From contig NC_079877.1 of the NCBI RefSeq assembly GCF_029227915.1, positions 5,272,001 to 5,336,000 on the forward strand: a stretch of 64,000 nucleotides of DNA. The letters run 5' to 3'. The position numbers were made by a program, and so were the translations under genes. Below, in pieces: positions 51,575 to 63,340 of this stretch. The notes beneath the pieces were generated by a model. The model did no database searches. It was not told where the DNA came from and saw only the letters and a program-made list of their open reading frames with translations. The stretch comes from Hydractinia symbiolongicarpus. Lineage: Eukaryota > Cnidaria > Hydrozoa > Anthoathecata > Hydractiniidae. Every line of letters begins with the position of its first letter. Position 1 is the stretch's first letter.

Positions 51575-54500
51575 CGGGAAATGGGTTTACTCCCTGGGTA
51601 CTTTCTTTGAAAACATTCGACTATACGTGCCAAGCCCGGGATTTACGGGAAATCGCGGGTTTTCGTTTGCCGGCGATTAAACTGCTTTTATTCAGCGTCT
51701 CATCAAAAAAGAAAACATTCTTGAAAACAACAAGTCTCATGCGTTTTAGTGGTGAAATAATAATTTAAAAAATCGTTTGGGAAATGAGTTTACTCCCTGG
51801 GTACTTTCTTTGTATACTTTTGACTATACGGGCCCAGTCCAGGATTTACGGGAAATCGCAGGTTTTCGTTTGCCGGCGATTAAACTTCTTTTATTCAGCG
51901 TCTCATCAAAAATGAAAACATTTTTAAAAACTACAAGTCTCATGCGTTTTAGTGGTGAAAAAGTAATTTAAAAAATCGTTCGGGAAATGAGTTTACTCCC
52001 TGTGTACTTTCTTTGTATACTTTTGACTATACAGGCCAAGGCCGAGATTTAAGGGAAATCGCGGGTTTTCGTTTGCCGGCGATTAAACTTCTTTTATTCA
52101 GCGTCTCATCAAAAATGAAAACATTTTTAAAAACTACAAGTCTTATGCGTTTTAGTGGTGAAAAAATAATTTAAAAAATCGTTCTGGAAATGAGTTTACT
52201 CACAGGGTACTTTCTTTGTATACATTCGACTATACGTGCCAAGCCCGGGATTTACGGGAAATCGCGGGTTTTCGTTTGCCGGCGATTAAACTGCTTTTAT
52301 TCAGCGTCTCATCAAAAAAGAAAACATTCTTGAAAACAACAAGTCTCATGCGTTTTAGTGGTGAAATAATAATTTAAAAAATCGTTTGGGAAATGAGTTT
52401 ACTCCCTGGGTACTTTCTTTGTATACTTTTGACTATACGGGCCCAGTCCAGGATTTACGGGAAATCGCAGGTTTTCGTTTGCCGGCGATTAAACTTCTTT
52501 TATTCAGCGTCTCATCAAAAATGAAAACATTTTTAAAAACTACAAGTCTCATGCGTTTTAGTGGTGAAAAAGTAATTTAAAAAATCGTTCGGGAAATGAG
52601 TTTACTCCCTGGGTACTTTCTTTGTATACTTTTGACTATACAGGCCAAGGCCGAGATTTAAGGGAAATCGCGGGTTTTCGTTTGCCGGCGATTAAACTTC
52701 TTTTATTCAGCGTCTCATCAAAAATGAAAACATTTTTAAAAACTACAAGTCTTATGCGTTTTAGTGGTGAAAAAATAATTTAAAAAATCGTTCTGGAAAT
52801 GAGTTTACTCACAGGGTACTTTCTTTGTATACATTCGACTATACGTGCCAAGCCCGGGATTTACGGGAAATCGCGGGTTTTCGTTTGCCGGCGATTAAAC
52901 TGCTTTTATTCAGCGTCTCATCAAAAAAGAAAACATTCTTGAAAACTATAAGTCTCATGCGTTTTAGTGGTGAAATAATAATTTAAAAAATCGTTTGGGA
53001 AATGAGTTTACTCCCTGGGTACTTTCTTTGTATACTTTTGACTATACGGGCCGAGTCCAGGATTTACGGGAAATCGCAGGTTTTCGTTTGCCGGCGATTA
53101 AACTTCTTTTATTCAGCGTCTCATCAAAAATGAAAACATTTTTAAAAACTACAAGTCTCATGCGTTTTAGTGGTGAAAAAGTAATTTAAAAAATCGTTCG
53201 GGAAATGAGTTTACTCCCTGGGTACTTTCTTTGTATACTTTTGACTATACGGGCCAAGGCCGAGATTTAAGGGAAATCGCGGGTTTTCGTTTGCCGGCGA
53301 TTAAACTTCTTTTATTCAGCGTGTCATCAAAAATGAAAACATTTTTAAAAACTACAAGTCTTATGCGTTTTAGTGGTGAAAAAATAATTTAAAAAATCGT
53401 TCTGGAAATGAGTTTACTCACAGGGTACTTTCTTTGTATACATTCGACTATACGTGCCAAGCCCGGGATTTACGGGAAATCGCGGGTTTTCGTTTGCCGG
53501 CGATTAAACTGCTTTTATTCAGCGTCTCATCAAAAAAGAAAACATTCTTGAAAACAACAAGTCTCATGCGTTTTAGTGGTGAAATAATAATTTAAAAAAT
53601 CGTTTGGGAAATGAGTTTACTCCCTGGGTACTTTCTTTGTATACTTTTGACTATACGGGCCCAGTCCAGGATTTACGGGAAATCGCAGGTTTTCGTTTGC
53701 CGGCGATTAAACTTCTTTTATTCAGCGTCTCATCAAAAATGAAAACATTTTTAAAAACTACAAGTCTCATGCGTTTTAGTGGTGAAAAAGTAATTTAAAA
53801 AATCGTTCGGGAAATGAGTTTACTCCCTGGGTACTTTCTTTGTATACTTTTGACTATACAGGCCAAGGCCGAGATTTAAGGGAAATCGCGGGTTTTCGTT
53901 TGCCGGCGATTAAACTTCTTTTATTCAGCGTCTCATCAAAAATGAAAACATTTTTAAAAACTACAAGTCTTATGCGTTTTAGTGGTGAAAAAATAATTTA
54001 AAAAATCGTTCTGGAAATGAGTTTACTCACAGGGTACTTTCTTTGTATACATTCGACTATACGTGCCAAGCCCGGGATTTACGGGAAATCGCGGGTTTTC
54101 GTTTGCCGGCGATTAAACTGCTTTTATTCAGCGTCTCATCAAAAAAGAAAACATTCTTGAAAACTATAAGTCTCATGCGTTTTAGTGGTGAAATAATAAT
54201 TTAAAAAATCGTTTGGGAAATGAGTTTACTCCCTGGGTACTTTCTTTGTATACTTTTGACTATACGGGCCGAGTCCAGGATTTACGGGAAATCGCAGGTT
54301 TTCGTTTGCCGGCGATTAAACTTCTTTTATTCAGCGTCTCATCAAAAATGAAAACATTTTTAAAAACTACAAGTCTCATGCGTTTTAGTGGTGAAAAAGT
54401 AATTTAAAAAATCGTTCGGGAAATGAGTTTACTCCCTGGGTACTTTCTTTGTATACTTTTGACTATACGGGCCAAGGCCGAGATTTAAGGGAAATCGCGG

Positions 54501-56446
54501 GTTTTCGTTTGCCGGCGATTAAACTTCTTTTATTCAGCGTGTCATCAAAAATGAAAACATTTTTAAAAACTACAAGTCTTATGCGTTTTAGTGGTGAAAA
54601 AATAATTTAAAAAATCGTTCTGGAAATGAGTTTACTCACAGGGTACTTTCTTTGTATACATTCGACTATACGTGCCAAGCCCGGGATTTACGGGAAATCG
54701 CGGGTTTTCGTTTGCCGGCGATTAAACTGCTTTTATTCAGCGTCTCATCAAAAAAGAAAACATTCTTGAAAACAACAAGTCTCATGCGTTTTAGTGGTGA
54801 AATAATAATTTAAAAAATCGTTTGGGAAATGAGTTTACTCCCTGGGTACTTTCTTTGTATACTTTTGACTATACGGGCCCAGTCCAGGATTTACGGGAAA
54901 TCGCAGGTTTTCGTTTGCCGGCGATTAAACTTCTTTTATTCAGCGTCTCATCAAAAATGAAAACATTTTTAAAAACTACAAGTCTCATGCGTTTTAGTGG
55001 TGAAAAAGTAATTTAAAAAATCGTTCGGGAAATGAGTTTACTCCCTGGGTACTTTCTTTGTATACTTTTGACTATACAGGCCAAGGCCGAGATTTAAGGG
55101 AAATCGCGGGTTTTCGTTTGCCGGCGATTAAACTTCTTTTATTCAGCGTCTCATCAAAAATGAAAACATTTTTAAAAACTACAAGTCTTATGCGTTTTAG
55201 TGGTGAAAAAATAATTTAAAAAATCGTTCTGGAAATGAGTTTACTCACAGGGTACTTTCTTTGTATACATTCGACTATACGTGCCAAGCCCGGGATTTAC
55301 GGGAAATCGCGGGTTTTCGTTTGCCGGCGATTAAACTGCTTTTATTCAGCGTCTCATCAAAAAAGAAAACATTCTTGAAAACTATAAGTCTCATGCGTTT
55401 TAGTGGTGAAATAATAATTTAAAAAATCGTTTGGGAAATGAGTTTACTCCCTGGGTACTTTCTTTGTATACTTTTGACTATACGGGCCGAGTCCAGGATT
55501 TACGGGAAATCGCAGGTTTTCGTTTGCCGGCGATTAAACTTCTTTTATTCAGCGTCTCATCAAAAATGAAAACATTTTTAAAAACTACAAGTCTCATGCG
55601 TTTTAGTGGTGAAAAAGTAATTTAAAAAATCGTTCGGGAAATGAGTTTACTCCCTGGGTACTTTCTTTGTATACTTTTGACTATACGGGCCAAGGCCGAG
55701 ATTTAAGGGAAATCGCGGGTTTTCGTTTGCCGGCGATTAAACTTCTTTTATTCAGCGTGTCATCAAAAATGAAAACATTTTTAAAAACTACAAGTCTTAT
55801 GCGTTTTAGTGGTGAAAAAATAATTTAAAAAATCGTTCTGGAAATGAGTTTACTCACAGGGTACTTTCTTTGTATACATTCGACTATACGTGCCAAGCCC
55901 GGGATTTACGGGAAATCGCGGGTTTTCGTTTGCCGGCGATTAAACTGCTTTTATTCAGCGTCTCATCAAAAAAGAAAACATTCTTGAAAACTACAAGTCT
56001 CATGCGTTTTAGTGGTGAAATAATAATTTAAAAAATCGTTTGGGAAATGAGTTTACTCCCTGGGTACTTTCTTTGTATACTTTTGACTATACGGGCCGAG
56101 TCCAGGATTTACGGGAAATCGCAGGTTTTCGTTTGCCGGCGATTAAACTTCTTTTATTCAGCGTCTCATCAAAAATGAAAACATTTTTAAAAACTACAAG
56201 TCTCATGCGTTTTAGTGGTGAAAAAGTAATTTAAAAAATCGTTCGGGAAATGAGTTTACTCCCTGGGTACTTTCTTTGTATACTTTTGACTATACGGGCC
56301 AAGGCCGAGATTTAAGGGAAATCGCGGGTTTTCGTTTGCCGGCGATTAAACTTCTTTTATTCAGCGTGTCATCAAAAATGAAAACATTTTTAAAAACTAC
56401 AAGTCTTATGCGTTTTAGTGGTGAAAAAATAATTTAAAAAATCGTT
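51575..56446 (+). repeat. Highly regular trimer HOR, 8 x 609 bp, alternating alpha/beta versions
   Basis: Eight units with equivalent landmarks at 51,777, 52,386, 52,995, 53,604, 54,213, 54,822, 55,431 and 56,040, exactly 609 bp each. Each unit has monomers c (CTCACAGGG, ATTCGACTATACGTGCC, TCAAAAAAGAAAAC, AAATAATAATTT), a (TTTGGGAAATG, CCAGGATTTACGGG, AAAAAGTAATTT) and b (CCAAGGCCGAGATTTAAGGG, CTTATGCG). Two linked versions exist: alpha has AAAACAACAAG, GGGCCCAGTCC and TATACAGGCC; beta has AAAACTATAAG, GGGCCGAGTCC, TATACGGGCC and GCGTGTCATC. The order is alpha, alpha, beta, alpha, beta, alpha, beta, beta-like. The left edge is a hybrid c monomer that begins with GAAAACATTCG. Confidence 0.92.
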
Positions 56447-59400
56447 CTGGAAATGAGTTTACTCACAGGGTACTTTCTTTGAAAACATTCGACTATACGG
56501 GCCAAGCCCGGGATTTACGGGAAATCGCGGGTTTTCGTTTTCCGGCGATTAAACTGCTTTTATTCAGCGTCTCATCAAAAATCAAAACATATTTGAAAAC
56601 TACAAGTCTTATGCGTTTTAGTGGTGAAAAAATAATTTAAAATATCGTTCTGGAAATGAGTTTACTCCCTGGGTACTTTCTCTGTATACTTTTGACTATA
56701 CGGGCCGAGTCCGGGATTTAAGGAAATCGCAGGTTTTCGTTTGCCGGCAATTAAACTTCTTTTATTCAGCGTCTCATCAAAAATGAAAACATTTTTGAAA
56801 ACTACAAGTCTCATGCATTTTAGTGGTGAAAAAATAATTTAAAAAATCGTTCGGGAAATGAGTTTACTCCCTGGGTACTTTCTTTGTATACTTTTGACTA
56901 TACGGGCCAAGCCGGGATTTACGGGAAATCGCGGGTTTTCGTTTGCCGGCGATTAAACTCCTTTTATTCAGCGTCTCATCAAAAAAGAAAACATTCTTGA
57001 AAACTACAAGTCTCATGCGTTTTAGTGGTGAAATAATAATTTAAAAAATCGTTTGGGAAATGAGTTTACTCCCTGGGTACTTTCTTTGTATACTTTTGAC
57101 TATACGGGCCGAGTCCAGGATTTACGGGAAATCGCAGGTTTTCGTTTGCCGGCGATTAAACTTCTTTTATTCAGCGTCTCATCAAAAATGAAAACATTTT
57201 TAAAAACTACAAGTCTCATGCGTTTTAGTGGTGAAAAAATAATTTAAAAAATCGTTCTGGAAATGAGTTTACTCACAGGGTACTTTCATTGTATACATTC
57301 GACTATACGTGCCAAGCCCGAGATTTACGGGAAATCGCGGGTTTTCGTTTGCCGGCGATTAAACTGCTTTTATTCAGCGTCTCATCAAAAAAGAAAACAT
57401 TCTTGAAAACAACAAGTCTCATGCGTTTTAGTGGTGAAATAATAATTTAAAAAATCGTTTGGGAAATGAGTTTACTCCCTGGGTACTTTCTTTGTATACT
57501 TTTGACTATACGGGCCCAGTCCAGGATTTACGGGAAATCGCAGGTTTTCGTTTGCCGGCGATTAAATTCTTTTATTCAGCGTCTCATCAAAAATGAAAAC
57601 ATTTTTAAAAACTACAAGTCTCATGCGTTTTAGTGGTGAAAAAGTAATTTAAAAAATCGTTCGGGAAATGAGTTTACTCCCTGGGTACTTTCTTTGTATA
57701 CTTTTGACTATACGGGCCAAGGCCGAGATTTAAGGGAAATCGCGGGTTTTCGTTTGCCGGCGATTAAACTTCTTTTATTCAGCGTCTCATCAAAAATGAA
57801 AACATTTTTAAAAACTACAAGTCTTATGCGTTTTATTGGTGAAAAAATAATTTAAAAAATCGTTCTGGAAATGAGTTTACTCACAGGGTACTTTCTTTGT
57901 ATACATTCGACTATACGTGCCAAGCCCGGGATTTACGGGAAATCGCGGGTTTTCGTTTGCCGGCGATTAAACTGCTTTTATTCAGCGTCTCATCAAAAAT
58001 GAAAACATTCTTGAAAACTACAAGTCTCATGCGTTTTAGTGGTGAAATAATAATTTAAAAAATCGTTTGGAAAATAAGTTTACTCCCTGGGTACTTTCTT
58101 TGTATACTTTTGACTATACGGGCCGATTCCAGGATTTACGGGAAATCGCAGGTTTTCGTTTGCCGGCGAATAAACTCCTTTTATTCAGCGTCTCATCAAA
58201 AAAGAAAACATTCTTGAAAACTACAAGTCTCATGCGTTTTAGTGGTGAAATAATAATTTAAAAAATCGTTTGGGAAATGAGTTTACTCCCTGGGTACTTT
58301 CTTTGTATACTTTTGACTATACGGGCCGAGTCCAGGATTTACGGGAAATCGCAGGTTTTCGTTTGCCGGCGATTAAACTTCTTTTATTCAGCGTCTCATC
58401 AAAAATGAAAACATTTTTAAAAACTACAAGTCTCATGCGTTTTAGTGGTGAAAAAATAATTTAAAAAATCGTTCTGGAAATGAGTTTACTCACAGGGTAC
58501 TTTCTTTGTATACATTCGACTATACGTGCCAAGCCCGAGATTTACGGGAAATCGCGGGTTTTCGTTTGCCGGCGATTAAACTGCTTTTATTCAGCGTCTC
58601 ATCAAAAAAGAAAACATTCTTGAAAACAACAAGTCTCATGCGTTTTAGTGGTGAAATAATAATTTAAAAAATCGTTTGGGAAATGAGTTTACTCCCTGGG
58701 TACTTTCTTTGTATACTTTTGACTATACGGGCCCAGTCCAGGATTTACGGGAAATCGCAGGTTTTCGTTTGCCGGCGATTAAACTTCTTTTATTCAGCGT
58801 CTCATCAAAAATGAAAACATTTTTAAAAACTACAAGTCTCATGCGTTTTAGTGGTGAAAAAGTAATTTAAAAAATCGTTCGGGAAATAAGTTTACTCCCT
58901 GGGTACTTTCTTTGTATACTTTTGACTATACGGGCCAAGGCCGAGATTTAAGGGAAATCGCGGGTTTTCGTTTGCCGGCGATTAAACTTCTTTTATTCAG
59001 CGTCTCATCAAAAATGAAAACATTTTTAAAAACTACAAGTCTTATGCGTTTTAGTGGTGAAAAAATAATTTAAAAAATCGTTCTGGAAATGAGTTTACTC
59101 ACAGGGTACTTTCTTTGTATACATTCGACTATACGTGCCAAGCCCGGGATTTACGGGAAATCGCGGGTTTTCGTTTGCCGGCGATTAAACTGCTTTTATT
59201 CAGCGTCTCATCAAAAAAGAAAACATTCTTGAAAACTACAAGTCTCATGCGTTTTAGTGGTGAAATAATAATTTAAAAAATCGTTTGGGAAATGAGTTTA
59301 CTCCCTGGGTACTTTCTTTGTATACTTTTGACTATACGGGCCGAGTCCAGGATTTACGGGAAATCGCAGGTTTTCGTTTGCCGGCGATTAAACTTCTTTT

Positions 59401-60332
59401 ATTCAGCGTCTCATCAAAAATGAAAACATTTTTAAAAACTACAAGTCTCATGCGTTTTAGTGGTGAAAAAGTAATTTCAAAAATCGTTCGGGAAATGAGT
59501 TTACTCCCTGGGTACTTTCTTTGTATACTTTTGACTATACGGGCCAAGGCCGAGATTTAAGGGAAATCGCAGGTTTTCGTTTGCCGGCGATTAAACTTCT
59601 TTTATTCAGCGTGTCATGAAAAATGAAAACATTTTTAAAAACTACAAGTCTTATGCGTTTTAGTGGTGAAAAAATAATTTAAAAAATCGTTCTGGAAATG
59701 AGTTTACTCACAGGGTACTTTCTTTGAAAACATTCGACTATACGGGCCAAGCCCGGGATTTACGGGAAATCGCGGGTTTTCGTTTTCCGGCGATTAAACT
59801 GCTTTTATTCAGCGTCTCATCAAAAATCAAAACATATTTGAAAACTACAAGTCTTATGCGTTTTAGTGGTGAAAAAATAATTTAAAATATCGTTCTGGAA
59901 ATGAGTTTACTCCCTGGGTACTTTCTTTGTATACTTTTGACTATACGGGCCGAGTCCGGGATTTAAGGAAATCGCAGGTTTTCGTTTGCCGGCAATTAAA
60001 CTTCTTTTATTCAGCGTCTCATCAAAAATGAAAACATTTTTGAAAACTACAAGTCTCATGCGTTTTAGTGGTGAAAAAATAATTTAAAAAATCGTTCGGG
60101 AAATGAGTTTACTCCCTGGGTACTTTCTTTGTATACTTTTGACTATACGGGCCAAGCCGGGATTTACGGGAAATCGCGGGTTTTCGTTTGCCGGCGAATA
60201 AACTCCTTTTATTCAGCGTCTCATCAAAAAAGAAAACATTCTTGAAAACTACAAGTCTCATGCGTTTTAGTGGTGAAATAATAATTTAAAAAATCGTTTG
60301 GGAAATGAGTTTACTCCCTGGGTACTTTCTTT

Positions 60333-60350
60333 GTATACTTTTGACTATAC
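60333..60350. repeat. Third monomer dyad GTATA / TATAC
   Basis: GTATA at 60,333-60,337 and TATAC at 60,346-60,350 flank an 8-nt loop. The left half is part of the hexamer palindrome GTATAC, present in most monomers. In the TTTGAAAACATTCG class (for example 50,391, 51,000, 56,468, 59,725, 62,358 and 62,968) the left stem is destroyed. Confidence 0.6.
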
Positions 60351-60363
60351 GGGCCGAGTCCAG

Positions 60364-60378
60364 GATTTACGGGAAATC
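60364..60378. repeat. Second monomer dyad GATTT / AAATC
   Basis: GATTT at 60,364-60,368 and AAATC at 60,374-60,378 are reverse complements separated by ACGGG. The element lies in the GC-rich, CpG-bearing core and is present in most copies of both arms. In one common class (GGATTTAGGGAAATC, frequent from 26 kb on) one base of the loop is missing but both stems are kept; the ATTTAAGGGAAATC class also keeps them. Confidence 0.65.
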
Positions 60379-60473
60379 GCAGGTTTTCGTTTGCCGGCGA
60401 TTAAACTTCTTTTATTCAGCGTCTCATCAAAAATGAAAACATTTTTAAAAACTACAAGTCTCATGCGTTTTAG

Positions 60474-60497
60474 TGGTGAAAAAATAATTTAAAAAAT
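60474..60497 (+). repeat. A-tract linker and hypervariable patch of the monomer
   Basis: Example of the most AT-rich part of each copy, between the CACCAC complement (TAGTGGTG) and ATCGTT. It holds two or three A/T tracts close together, as expected of intrinsically curved DNA. Most class-defining variation sits here: after GTG one finds AAAAAATAATTT, AAATAATAATTT, AAAAGATAATTT, AAAAAGTAATTT or AAAAAAAAATTT, and a diverged form ending in TAATATAAAA that goes with CGTTTAGTGGTA. Curvature is an inference from general DNA behaviour and has not been calculated. Confidence 0.7.
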
Positions 60498-62330
60498 CGT
60501 TCTGGAAATGAGTTTACTCACAGGGTACTTTCTTTGTATACATTCGACTATACGTGCCAAGCCCGAGATTTACGGGAAATCGCGGGTTTTCGTTTGCCGG
60601 CGATTAAACTGCTTTTATTCAGCGTCTCATCAAAAAAGAAAACATTCTTGAAAACAACAAGTCTCATGCGTTTTAGTGGTGAAAAAATAATTTAAAAAAT
60701 CGTTTGGGAAATGAGTTTACTCCCTGGGTACTTTCTTTGTATACTTTTGACTATACGGGCCCAGTCCAGGATTTACGGGAAATCGCAGGTTTTCGTTTGC
60801 CGGCGATTAAACTTCTTTTATTCAGCGTCTCATCAAAAATGAAAACATTTTTAAAAACTACAAGTCTCATGCGTTTTAGTGGTGAAAAAGTAATTTAAAA
60901 AATCGTTCGGGAAATAAGTTTACTCCCTGGGTACTTTCTTTGTATACTTTTGACTATACGGGCCAAGGCCGAGATTTAAGGGAAATCGTGGGTTTTCGTT
61001 TGCCGGCGATTAAACTTCTTTTATTCAGCGTCTCATCAAAAATGAAAACATTTTTAAAAACTACAAGTCTTATGCGTTTTAGTGGTGAAAAAATAATTTA
61101 AAAAATCGTTCTGGAAATGAGTTTACTCACAGGGTACTTTCTTTGTATACATTCGACTATACGTGCCAAGCCCGGGATTTACGGGAAATCGCGGGTTTTC
61201 GTTTGCCGGCGATTAAACTGCTTTTATTCAGCGTCTCATCAAAAAAGAAAACATTCTTGAAAACTACAAGTCTCATGCGTTTTAGTGGTGAAATAATAAT
61301 TTAAAAAATCGTTTGGGAAATGAGTTTACTCCCTGGGTACTTTCTTTGTATACTTTTGACTATACGGGCCGAGTCCAGGATTTACGGGAAATCGCAGGTT
61401 TTCGTTTGCCGGCGATTAAACTTCTTTTATTCAGCGTCTCATCAAAAATGAAAACATTTTTAAAAACTACAAGTCTCATGCGTTTTAGTGGTGAAAAAGT
61501 AATTTCAAAAATCGTTCGGGAAATGAGTTTACTCCCTGGGTACTTTCTTTGTATACTTTTGACTATACGGGCCAAGGCCGAGATTTAAGGGAAATCGCAG
61601 GTTTTCGTTTGCCGGCGATTAAACTTCTTTTATTCAGCGTGTCATGAAAAATGAAAACATTTTTAAAAACTACAAGTCTTATGCGTTTTAGTGGTGAAAA
61701 AATAATTTAAAAAATCGTTCTGGAAATGAGTTTACTCACAGGGTACTTTCTTTGAAAACATTCGACTATACGGGCCAAGCCCGGGATTTACGGGAAATCG
61801 CGGGTTTTCGTTTTCCGGCGATTAAACTGCTTTTATTCAGCGTCTCATCAAAAATCAAAACATATTTGAAAACTACAAGTCTTATGCGTTTTAGTGGTGA
61901 AAAAATAATTTAAAATATCGTTCTGGAAATGAGTTTACTCCTTGGGTACTTTCTTTGTATACTTTTGACTATACGGGCCGATTCCGGGATTTAAGGAAAT
62001 CGCAGGTTTTCGTTTGCCGGCAATTAAACTTCTTTTATTCAGCGTCTCATCAAAAATGAAAACATTTTTGAAAACTACAAGTCTCATGCGTTTTAGTGGT
62101 GAAAAAATAATTTAAAAAATCGTTCGGGAAATGAGTTTACTCCCTGGGTACTTTCTTTGTATACTTTTGACTATACGGGCCAAGCCGGGATTTACGGGAA
62201 ATCGCGGGTTTTCGTTTGCCGGCGATTAAACTCCTTTTATTCAGCGTTTCATCAAAAATGAAAACATTTTTAAAAACTACAAGTCTTATGCGTTTTAGTG
62301 GTGAAAAAATAATTTAAAAAATCGTTCTGG

Positions 62331-63340
62331 AAATGAGTTTACTCACAGGGTACTTTCTTTGAAAACATTCGACTATACGGGCCAAGCCCGGGATTTACGG
62401 GAAATCGCGGGTTTTCGTTTTCCGGCAAATAAACCTCTTTCATTAAGAGTCTCATCAAAAATGAAAACATTTTTGAAAACTACAAGTCTCATGCGTTTTA
62501 GTGGTGAAAAAATAATTTAAAAAATCGTTCAGGAAATGAGGTTACTCCCTGGGTACTTTCTTTTTATACTTTTGACTTAACGGGCCAAGCCGGGATTTAC
62601 GGGAAATCGCGGGTTTTCGTTTGCCGGCGATTAAACTCCTTTTATTCAGCGTCTCATCAAAAATGAAAACATTTTTTAAAACTACAAGTCTCATGCGTTT
62701 TAGTGGTGAAAAAATAATTTAAAAAATCGTTCGGGAAATGAGTTTACTTCCTGGGTACTTTCTTTGTATACTTTTGACTATACGGGCCAAGCCGGGATTT
62801 ACGGGAAATCGCGGGTTTTCGTTTGCCGGCGATTAAACTCCTTTTATTCAGCGTCTCATCAAAAATGAAAACATTTTTAAAAACTACAAGTCTTATGCGT
62901 TTTAGTGGTGAAAAAATAATTTAAAAAATCGTTCTGGAAATGAGTTTACTCACAGGGTACTTTCTTTGAAAACATTCGACTATACGGGCCAAGCCCGGGA
63001 TTTACGGGAAATCGCGGGTTTTCGTTTTCCGGCGAATAAACCTCTTTCATTAAGAGTCTCATCAAAAATGAAAACATTTTTGAAAACTACAAGTCTCATG
63101 CGTTTTAGTGGTGAAAAAAAAATTTTAAAAATCATTCGGGAAATGAGTTTACTCCCTGGGTACTTTCTTTGAAAACATTCGACTATACGGGCCAAGCCCG
63201 GGATTTACGGGAAATCGCGGGTTTTCGTTTTCCGGCGAATAAACCTCTTTCATTAAGAGTCTCATCAAAAATGAAAACATTTTTGAAAACTACAAGTCTC
63301 ATGCGTTTTAGTGGTGAAAAAATAATTTAAAAAATCGTTC
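62331..63340 (+). repeat. Cluster of GAAAACATTCG / AAGAGTCTC monomers
   Basis: Five monomers in which TTTGAAAACATTCG (62,358, 62,968, 63,171) goes with TTTTCCGGCGAATAAACC and CATTAAGAGTC. The last two are adjacent, exactly 203 bp apart and nearly the same, a fresh single-monomer duplication. GTATAC and GCCGGC are both absent from these copies. Confidence 0.78.

Larger units (their letters stand above)
60301..60503 (+). repeat. Reference monomer of the satellite, 203 bp
   Basis: Chosen as a clean example because GGAAATGAG starts at 60,301 and again at 60,504. I counted 73 G or C in 203 bp (about 36%). From left to right: a CT/GT-rich part with GTATAC (60,333-60,338), a GC-rich core with GATTT-ACGGG-AAATC (60,364-60,378) and the palindrome GCCGGC (60,393-60,398), then an A/T-rich half with AAAAATG-AAAA-CATTTTT (about 60,428-60,445), the CACCAC complement, and the A-tract TAATTTAAAAAATCG. 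Because 203 is not divisible by three, a reading frame changes from copy to copy and soon meets a stop, usually in the TAATTTAA tract. The length is about one nucleosome plus linker, common for centromeric satellites, but this alone proves nothing. Confidence 0.95.
56447..62330 (+). repeat. HOR of 10 monomers, 2,028 bp, two full copies plus partial first copy
   Basis: Landmarks at 58,270, 58,676 and 59,285 recur at 60,298, 60,704 and 61,313, all 2,028 apart; GTGTCATGAAAAATG at about 59,611 and 61,639; TCAAAATCAAAACATATTTG-type monomer at about 59,820 and 61,848. A partial copy precedes: 56,447-57,053 matches 59,692-60,298, and 57,053-58,066 matches 58,270-59,284. The unit reuses the a, b and c monomers of the 609-bp block, followed by GAAAACATTCG, ATTTAAGGAAATC and CCAAGCCGGG classes. 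Copy-specific changes include the ATTAAATTCTTTT one-base loss near 57,565. Confidence 0.88.

Noticed and set aside
60333-60350. TATA-like promoter at GTATAC...TATAC
   Set aside because: It repeats in hundreds of copies without any downstream coding or RNA gene. Satellite transcription is possible but not shown by sequence.
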